DNA of 11,996 nucleotides from an uncultured Bacillota bacterium (GTDB lineage: Bacteria > Bacillota > Clostridia > UBA1381), in contig CASFSH010000006.1 of NCBI GenBank assembly GCA_949297205.1, positions 1 to 11,996 on the forward strand. The letters run 5' to 3'. Below, piece by piece: positions 1 to 6,393 of this stretch. The first letter of the stretch is position 1. Every line of letters begins with the position of its first letter. The notes beneath the pieces are model-generated. The model saw only the letters and a program-made list of their open reading frames with translations. It ran no database searches and was not told the DNA's origin. A program made the position numbers and the translations under genes.

Positions 1-2347
1 CATCAATAAGGAATCCGGCAAGGCTTACCTTTATACCGTCATCAGCCTTGTTTACAATTACCGCAGTATGCGTTGTGTTTTCAAGGTCATCTGCGACTAT
101 GCGATACGGCGCGCCGAAATTAATCCATGTTTCACCATAATCCACACCGTCTATGGAAATATTCAAAGAAGTACCGTCAAGTTTATTTTTATAGAAACCA
201 AAATCTGTTCCGGTAAATGTAACTGAACACTGTGCATTTTTTGTATCGGATACAAGAAGATTATTTTCAATCCTCCATCCTGATGATGTATCAGCTGCAT
301 CTATGGAAAGAATTCTTGGTGTTACATAGTCACAATCGGTTAAAGGTGTTTCCTTTAATTCATTGTAACATATGTATTTTCCGAAATCCGAATCCAGTAC
401 GCTTTGTATATATTCGGCATAAATACCATATCCGTAGCTGTTTGGATGTACTTTATCATCACTCAGATCACTCCATACAAAATCTCCGTTTTCAATACGG
501 TCTTTTATATAGTTCTTTATATTTATTGTAGGAATACCATAGTAGTTTGCAACTTCCTGATGAATGTTTGACACTCCGCTGAAATCATCATTTGCAACAA
601 ACACAAGAACAATAGAAACTTTCTTCGGCATTGATAAAATTTCTCTTATCATTCCCTCAATATTTTCTTTAACCTGTGTTTCATCTCGTCCTATATCATT
701 TACAGAAAACTCGATAAATACAATATCAGGACTGTATCTTAAAACATCGTCATATAATCTGTATATACCGAAATCAGATCCTGTTCCTCCTACGCCTGCA
801 TAAACAGGATTCACCGGCAGACCTGTTTTTTCTTCCAGGTATGAAGCGGTTTTATAAACCCATGTATCGGTAAATGAATCGGCACCTGAACCCTGAGTTA
901 CCGAACCGCCTATAAATCCTACCGTAAGATCGGTTTTTCCCGAAAAATCAGCAGGCACACCTGATATTACAGGTTCAATATCTTCATCATCTTCTGAAGG
1001 TTCCTGATAATCTGCAGCTTTTACAAGTTCAACATTATCTATTCTTGTTTCATCTGTATTCCATATAAATGCAATTTCAGCTGTTTCATTGTCACCGGAA
1101 TTAAATGCAACGGTCTGATATGTCCAATTACCGTCACTTTTTACTCCCTGAGTTGCAAGACCTCCGTCTTTAATCTTGCATACAGCACTCCAATCCTTAG
1201 GTGCTTTTGCATAAAAGCTTAAAATATAATCTGTATTAGGTTCAAGATTAACATTCTGACTTATCCTTCTTGACCATCCGTCACCACCGCCGGGGAGCTT
1301 TGCGCTGTACTGTCCCTTATATGCGTCAGTATCCACATTACAGCCTTCTCCGAAATTCCATCCAAGACCGCCGTTTTCAAAGCCGCCGTCAAAAATCAGC
1401 TTATCCGAATCAACTTTTAGCAGTGAAAAATTATCGTAGTATGCTTTTGCACCGCCGTCAAAAATCAAAATACGGAATTTTGTCTGCTCTCCGATATTAA
1501 TATCATATGTATATCTTTGCCATTGATCTCCCGTAACATTAATCTGTCTTAATAAAGCAGAATCATCTTCTGTATCTCCGTTAAAAATCTTTACAAACGC
1601 ATTATCGTTTCCTGTCTTTTTTGCGTAGAAAGACAGAATATATTTTGTATTTGCTTCAATACTAATTGTTCTGCGCACAGCCGTATAATTACCTATACCG
1701 TTAATCATCAAAGAATAATTTCCGTCCTGTGCGTCTTCATCTGTAATTGAGTAAACACCGTTTGTCGGAAGGCTCCAGAGCTGATCCTCGTATTCAAAGC
1801 TTCCGTTAACAATTTCTCCGGTTTTTTCCTGCATCCGCTCTGTAATTTCAAATGAATCAAAATATATTGACGGATAATCTGCACCATTCATATTACCCAT
1901 GATTGTAATTCTGTAGGCTGTTACATCATTTGTAGTAAAATCGACACTGACCTGTTTCCACTCCTCACCGTTTGTTGAAGGCGCTGTAGTTTCACTTATC
2001 AGTTCAATCCATTCATCTCCGCATGAATAAAGCTTAATAAGTGCCCCCCAGTCCCAGGCAGACTTTGTATAGCAAGTAAGATTGTAAGAAGTATTCGGTT
2101 TTAAGTCAAAATCAATATATGCAGTGTCACTTGTTGTCGCCTGATTTGTAACTTCCAGGCTGTGTGTTCCCTCATAAGCCTGCTCATTCGTAACCATTAT
2201 GCTTGTTACATTGTCACCTATCATCCATAAGCCTTCTTCAAAGCTTCCATCCGGCACATTCTGACTGTCGGCTGACACACTTACAATACTGTAAGACAAA
2301 AGCATTGCCATTGTCAGAAACATTGCCCATAGTTTTCTTTTTAACAT
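1..2347 (-). CDS. Secreted SGNH/GDSL-family carbohydrate esterase with three N-terminal CBM4/9-like modules (3' end outside window)
   Basis: The frame is open from ATG 2347 to the left edge, giving 782 complete codons and no stop. It starts MLKRKLWAMFLTMAMLLSY, a Sec signal peptide with likely cleavage after SVSA (about residue 26). An AGGAGG site lies 7 nt upstream. Three CBM4/9-like jelly-roll modules follow at about 27-170, 178-312 and 316-445; each opens with a (D/N)G(S/G)FE motif and ends with an aromatic/Asp motif such as IYFDSFEI or YYDNFSLL. An acidic linker (about 446-460) leads to an SGNH hydrolase domain at about 473-655. Block I is GFIGGSVTQG with the nucleophile candidate Ser482. 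The AGVGGTGS stretch matches block II. FSVND carries Asn550 of block III, and DKVH gives Asp631 and His634 of block V. A beta-sandwich module (about 660-782, ending in FLID) follows and is shared with the gene at the other end of the window. Such enzymes usually remove acetyl groups from plant polysaccharides; substrate and final length are unknown. No cell-wall anchor is visible in the part present, but one may lie downstream. Confidence 0.9.
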   Translation of the reverse strand, partial: MLKRKLWAMFLTMAMLLSYSIVSVSADSQNVPDGSFEEGLWMIGDNVTSIMVTNEQAYEGTHSLEVTNQATTSDTAYIDFDLKPNTSYNLTCYTKSAWDWGALIKLYSCGDEWIELISETTAPSTNGEEWKQVSVDFTTNDVTAYRITIMGNMNGADYPSIYFDSFEITERMQEKTGEIVNGSFEYEDQLWSLPTNGVYSITDEDAQDGNYSLMINGIGNYTAVRRTISIEANTKYILSFYAKKTGNDNAFVKIFNGDTEDDSALLRQINVTGDQWQRYTYDINIGEQTKFRILIFDGGAKAYYDNFSLLKVDSDKLIFDGGFENGGLGWNFGEGCNVDTDAYKGQYSAKLPGGGDGWSRRISQNVNLEPNTDYILSFYAKAPKDWSAVCKIKDGGLATQGVKSDGNWTYQTVAFNSGDNETAEIAFIWNTDETRIDNVELVKAADYQEPSEDDEDIEPVISGVPADFSGKTDLTVGFIGGSVTQGSGADSFTDTWVYKTASYLEEKTGLPVNPVYAGVGGTGSDFGIYRLYDDVLRYSPDIVFIEFSVNDIGRDETQVKENIEGMIREILSMPKKVSIVLVFVANDDFSGVSNIHQEVANYYGIPTINIKNYIKDRIENGDFVWSDLSDDKVHPNSYGYGIYAEYIQSVLDSDFGKYICYNELKETPLTDCDYVTPRILSIDAADTSSGWRIENNLLVSDTKNAQCSVTFTGTDFGFYKNKLDGTSLNISIDGVDYGETWINFGAPYRIVADDLENTTHTAVIVNKADDGIKVSLAGFLID

Positions 2348-2354
2348 AATATTC

Positions 2355-2360
2355 CCTCCT
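2355..2360 (-). promoter_or_regulatory. Ribosome binding site of the SGNH esterase gene
   Basis: On the minus strand this reads AGGAGG, a full anti-Shine-Dalgarno match, followed by 7 nt (GAATATT) and then ATG at 2347. It fixes the start of the esterase gene and fits the signal peptide that begins there. Confidence 0.85.
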
Positions 2361-2374
2361 GTTTTTTATTTCAT

Positions 2375-2402
2375 GCGGAACTGTATAATAATACAGTTCC
2401 GC
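2375..2402 (-). other. Perfect intercistronic inverted repeat (12-bp stem, 4-nt loop)
   Basis: The arms GCGGAACTGTAT and ATACAGTTCCGC are perfectly complementary around a 4-nt loop (AATA on the plus strand, TATT on the minus strand). It lies in the 63-bp gap, 8 bp after the stop of the beta-helix gene and 14 bp before the esterase Shine-Dalgarno site. In the transcribed direction the stem is followed by ATGAAATAAAAAAC, which is A-rich rather than U-rich, so it is not a canonical intrinsic terminator. It could be an RNA-stabilising or partially terminating hairpin that sets the ratio of the two neighbouring genes, or a palindromic operator. The hairpin itself is directly visible; its role is inferred. 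Confidence 0.7.
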
Positions 2403-2410
2403 AATAAATA

Positions 2411-5400
2411 CTAATTATTAAATTCTATAGAAATATCATCTACAACAGCTTCACTGACTTTTCCGCCGGAATTTGACATTGCTGCAACACCCACATAAAC
2501 TTTATTATCAAATGTTATTTCCGTGCTTCCTATTTCTGTCATCTTTTCATCTGTTCCGTAAAGGAATCGGCATACATTTCCATCTTTCACAATCCGGACT
2601 TTGTATGGCAATCCCACATTGTTTCCAACAAAGTATCCCGAACCTTCACCATTATTTGCACGGTATATTCCACGGACTGTACCGTCAGTCTGTATTCTCA
2701 TATTGGCATGTGCCGCATCGGCCGTCAGTCCTGAACGAATCATTACGCCTACTGCATGAGAATCGGTAGAATTATATGCATAAGGATCAATTGTACAGGT
2801 AACACTCATGCCATCACCTACCTGCGACATATCTATTTCTTTATACAGGAATACAAAATTATCTTGGTTACCAAATATATCTCCGCTGTCTGTAATCAGA
2901 TGTATCTTATCATCCATTGTAAATACTGTACTGTTTTGTTCACCAATATTCATAACCTGCCATCCGTCTAACAGTGCCTGTTCTTTCGGCCGTACATAAA
3001 ATTCAAGTTCAGCAAGTTTTACAGTTCCGTGATAGTCTATTTCTGCCTTTATCTTTGCTATTCCCGGTTTATCAGCAGTAACATTAACGGTAGAATTCTG
3101 CTCATCACTTAAAATCAGTGAATCACTTGAGTATGTAATCTTCATTTCATCACTGCCTACAGCTGTTCCGTTATCCTTTTTAGCCGTAGTTTTTACGCTG
3201 ACCGTATCACCCTCATTAATCCATTGTGTTGCTGTACTCATGGTAACCTCTCCAAGCATACCCTCAACTATATCAATTGAAGTCTGAGTTTCTACCTTTG
3301 TACCATCAACATCATATGCGGCAGTAATAGTTCCGTTACCTTCGCTATTTGCTTTTATTGCTCCATCTTCATAAGTAATTCCGCCCTGTACCGTAATATC
3401 AACATCTTCAACAATCATTTCTCTGCCATATTCGGAAACAGCCACAAACTGAACGGGATATGTCTGTCCTGTGCAGAACAGCTGAGGCAGACCTCTGATT
3501 TCAAGTTTCTTTACGGAATCACCCACAAGAATATTGATTTTACAGCTTGCCGATGTTCCGTTCTGAGATGCAGTAACAGTAAGGGTGGCAATACCCGGAG
3601 CGATACCTGTTACATTACCTTCCGAATCAACCTGTGCTACAGATGTATCATCTATACTGTATGTAATACCGGCATTTGTAAGAATATATCCGGTTTTACT
3701 GCGTACCGCAGTTTCTATTCCTGTCTTTTCACCTATTGAAAGGTCTATATAACTCCTCTGATTTTCAGCACCGATTTCCTTTGCGTATACTTTTTCAATG
3801 GCTTCTGTCTGATCTGCAAAGGGATAATCCTCTTTCAATCCTATATTTGCATAATCAATATCGGTTATACCTGTTCCGAAACCGGGTGAATTATATTTCA
3901 GACGGTAGTCTTCATCTCCCATGAATAACGGATCGGCAATTTTTGAAAAGCTGTCCAGCTTACCTCCGAAATAGTTAAACCATTCCTCATATGTTGACAT
4001 AGGCGCATCACCGCCGATAAGGTATTCTCCGCTGTCATTATAGTATATGTTTCCGTCCGATTCAACAAGTGTATGGTCACGCCATACTTTATGATAATAG
4101 ATAATATCATCGCTGTTGTATATTACATTGTTTAGTGATGTCTTATTCGGATAGTCATCCTCAATATTAAACAGTTGAATAGCTCCCTGCAGTGTATCCG
4201 GGTTATCAACAATAAAGTTATTTTCAACCGAATTGTTTTCACCCTTTACCATAAGCGGAGAATATACCATGCTCACGCCTTCTTCGGAATAAATATTTCT
4301 GATTATATTTTTACGTACCAATGTGTTTTCGCATCGGTCATCAAGATATATTCCAAAGCAGAAATTAAAGGGTACTGTCGAATCATGAACATCATTTCCG
4401 TATACTATGTTTCCTGTATCTACATTCCAGAGATTTATCGGTCCGGTATCATCTGAATCAAGATTTGCTCTTGAACAGTCATTGAATGCAATAATATTAT
4501 CGGTAGTATGACCGAACACCTGTCTGTTTTCATAGGTAGGCTCATAGCCTTCTACCGTTTCTCTGTATGACCAGTCATAAATATCAAATCCCGCAAGACT
4601 TATATCATATCTGTTTGAATTATATACAAGATTGTTCGTTATACGGTTATATCCCGATGAGAAAACGTGCACTCCCGAAGCCTCGCCGTATATCTGTCCC
4701 ACGTCATGGATATGACAGTTATTTACAATATTATTTCTCATTGTTGTTCTGATATATCCCTGATAATTTCCATAAAATTCAATACCGCAGCGTCCTGCAT
4801 TATATATATGGCAATTTTCGAAAACATTATTCTTACACCAACCGTTTAAAGATACCGCATTAAATCCGGTATTTTTTATTGTACAGCTGTCAAATGTTAT
4901 ATTTCGTGCATATTCCATTCTGACGCCGTTGCCGCCGCTTGTGGTATTTTTTATTGTAATGCCTTCAAACCGAATATTTTTTACCGGTTCATTTTCATTA
5001 TTACCCTGAAATTTAAGCAGATCACCGTCAATGGCTGTAACTTCTATATCATTTTCGGAAGGTTTTCCGTCACAGGGAATATAGTATATGCTTCCGTTGT
5101 GATCGTTATAAAATTCACCCGGCTGATCAAGAAAATCCATTGAATTCTGTAAAAAATAACGATTGCTCTCAGATGCATTTCCGCTCAGCGTGCTTGCTAT
5201 TGATATAAGACGTGTATTAAAATCAATCCCCGAAACATCTTTCACATCGGTAAACCATCCGCTGTGCCAGTATGAGATCTGAAGATGTGATGTGTCTTCA
5301 AATTCTGTATAATCACCCTCATTATAATATACCGCATTTCCGGAAGCTGTTTCATCCGGTTCCCATGTATTCCAACCGGTATTTGGTGTTCTTGCTGTTA

Positions 5401-6379
5401 TTCCCCGCTGACCGTTTTCATACAAATACTGAGTATTCCATTTTGTATTTATTCTTCCGACATAAATATTGTCTTTATAAGGTTTCCATATTGTGACCTT
5501 TCTGCCTCCTGATATTTCTGCGGTTTCACCGGGCATACTTTTATATGTAACTGTAAAGTGATTCTGTCCCGAATCCTCAGGGGTAAAGGTTACAGTATTA
5601 TCCACCTCATATATTCCTCCGCCCAGCCATACCTCAATATCACGATCCATGCCTGCTGCAATAAGCTGACGTACTCCTTCTTTTGCAGCCTCTATTCCAA
5701 GATAGGGGCTGTTTTCTGTTCCTCGTCCTCCGCCCTCTCCCGGAATGGCATATATTATTTTAGGTTCACTGTACGTTATGTCAAGCAAACCGTTTAATTC
5801 TTCTATTTGCTCCGCATCGCGCTGACTATCCAATGCATCACCCGGTTCGCTTATAAATATAATTCCGTTATCATTCTGAAAAACACACCAATCCAGAGCT
5901 TTTACAAAAGGTACGAGCGGCACCATTAATACTCCGTCTGTTTCCTGAGGGGGATTATCAAGCTCCACTTGTTCTTCTGTCAGATTCTTAACGGTAATGT
6001 TTTTCTCACCCGGTTTAAAGTCAATCATATAAGTAGAATGCATGACCTTTACTTTTCCGGTTAAATCATCTTTCTCAATAATACCTCCTACTGTATCAAC
6101 AATTAAATCAAGAGGTACAAATACATCATTGCCTATCAGCTCCGGCACCTTGCCGCCATACTGATTCAAATTAATCCGCTCATTATTTATATATGCAATT
6201 TCATTGCCGATTTTAAATACGGCACCTGTATTCATTCTTTCTTCCATATCGGGATATGTATTTATTACTTCTGCTTTGGGAGGTTTTTCACGTGTGTACT
6301 CCAATGCAGCAGTTACTCCGGGAATGTTTGATAACATGATAACAGCAGCAAGAGCCGGTAATAATCTAAATTTTCTCAC
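2411..6379 (-). CDS. Secreted GH141-like right-handed parallel beta-helix protein with copper-amine-oxidase-N stalk, Ig-like and LamG-like domains
   Basis: This 1322-residue protein starts at GTG 6379, because AAAGGAG ends 8 nt before it; the in-frame GTG at 6385 lies only 2 nt from that site. The signal peptide MRKFRLLPALAAVIML is likely cut after GVTA (residue 24). Residues about 50-180 hold two repeats of the copper amine oxidase N-terminal (stalk) domain type, with FVPLDLIVDTVGG and MVPLVPFVKALDW. About 218-300 carry a GTENSPY opening, then VWLGGGIYEV, FTPEDSG, PGETAEISGG and KVTIWKP, which is how GH141-like beta-helix proteins begin. Residues about 467-790 are parallel beta-helix rungs rich in NNxxxNCxIHD repeats, including GIYLDDRCENTLVRKNI. 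A group-2 bacterial Ig-like domain (about 878-953, with VTGIAPGIATLTVTA) is followed by two weaker Ig-like units (to about 1128) and a LamG/concanavalin-like C-terminus (about 1136-1322). GH141 includes alpha-L-fucosidase and xylanase activities, and related folds include pectate lyases, so the activity is open. It has no SLH, sortase or lipid anchor. The start is 14 bp after the preceding stop. Confidence 0.88.
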   Translation of the reverse strand: MRKFRLLPALAAVIMLSNIPGVTAALEYTREKPPKAEVINTYPDMEERMNTGAVFKIGNEIAYINNERINLNQYGGKVPELIGNDVFVPLDLIVDTVGGIIEKDDLTGKVKVMHSTYMIDFKPGEKNITVKNLTEEQVELDNPPQETDGVLMVPLVPFVKALDWCVFQNDNGIIFISEPGDALDSQRDAEQIEELNGLLDITYSEPKIIYAIPGEGGGRGTENSPYLGIEAAKEGVRQLIAAGMDRDIEVWLGGGIYEVDNTVTFTPEDSGQNHFTVTYKSMPGETAEISGGRKVTIWKPYKDNIYVGRINTKWNTQYLYENGQRGITARTPNTGWNTWEPDETASGNAVYYNEGDYTEFEDTSHLQISYWHSGWFTDVKDVSGIDFNTRLISIASTLSGNASESNRYFLQNSMDFLDQPGEFYNDHNGSIYYIPCDGKPSENDIEVTAIDGDLLKFQGNNENEPVKNIRFEGITIKNTTSGGNGVRMEYARNITFDSCTIKNTGFNAVSLNGWCKNNVFENCHIYNAGRCGIEFYGNYQGYIRTTMRNNIVNNCHIHDVGQIYGEASGVHVFSSGYNRITNNLVYNSNRYDISLAGFDIYDWSYRETVEGYEPTYENRQVFGHTTDNIIAFNDCSRANLDSDDTGPINLWNVDTGNIVYGNDVHDSTVPFNFCFGIYLDDRCENTLVRKNIIRNIYSEEGVSMVYSPLMVKGENNSVENNFIVDNPDTLQGAIQLFNIEDDYPNKTSLNNVIYNSDDIIYYHKVWRDHTLVESDGNIYYNDSGEYLIGGDAPMSTYEEWFNYFGGKLDSFSKIADPLFMGDEDYRLKYNSPGFGTGITDIDYANIGLKEDYPFADQTEAIEKVYAKEIGAENQRSYIDLSIGEKTGIETAVRSKTGYILTNAGITYSIDDTSVAQVDSEGNVTGIAPGIATLTVTASQNGTSASCKINILVGDSVKKLEIRGLPQLFCTGQTYPVQFVAVSEYGREMIVEDVDITVQGGITYEDGAIKANSEGNGTITAAYDVDGTKVETQTSIDIVEGMLGEVTMSTATQWINEGDTVSVKTTAKKDNGTAVGSDEMKITYSSDSLILSDEQNSTVNVTADKPGIAKIKAEIDYHGTVKLAELEFYVRPKEQALLDGWQVMNIGEQNSTVFTMDDKIHLITDSGDIFGNQDNFVFLYKEIDMSQVGDGMSVTCTIDPYAYNSTDSHAVGVMIRSGLTADAAHANMRIQTDGTVRGIYRANNGEGSGYFVGNNVGLPYKVRIVKDGNVCRFLYGTDEKMTEIGSTEITFDNKVYVGVAAMSNSGGKVSEAVVDDISIEFNN

Positions 6380-6387
6380 GCTCACAT

Positions 6388-6393
6388 CTCCTT
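6388..6393 (-). promoter_or_regulatory. Ribosome binding site that decides the GTG start of the beta-helix gene
   Basis: AAGGAG on the minus strand sits directly after the stop codon of the preceding gene (6394-6396). It is 8 nt from GTG 6379 but only 2 nt from the in-frame GTG at 6385, so the downstream GTG is the better start. The protein then begins MRKFRLL rather than MSVRKFRLL. Both versions keep the signal peptide. Confidence 0.75.

Noticed and set aside
2375..2402. Intrinsic transcription terminator after the beta-helix gene
   Set aside because: The stem is perfect but the following bases in the transcribed direction are A-rich, not a U-tract; the plus-strand reading also lacks a T-run directly after the stem.
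2348..2410. Promoter for the esterase gene in the 63-bp gap
   Set aside because: TATTAT-like bases lie inside the hairpin, but no -35 element at suitable spacing could be found.
5829..6232. Copper amine oxidase enzyme
   Set aside because: Only the N-terminal stalk-type domain is present (residues about 50-180); there is no catalytic amine oxidase domain or TPQ-site Tyr motif, and the rest of the protein is beta-helix and Ig-like.
6383..6385. GTG 6385 as start of the beta-helix gene
   Set aside because: It lies only 2 nt from the Shine-Dalgarno site, whereas the in-frame GTG at 6379 has ideal 8-nt spacing.
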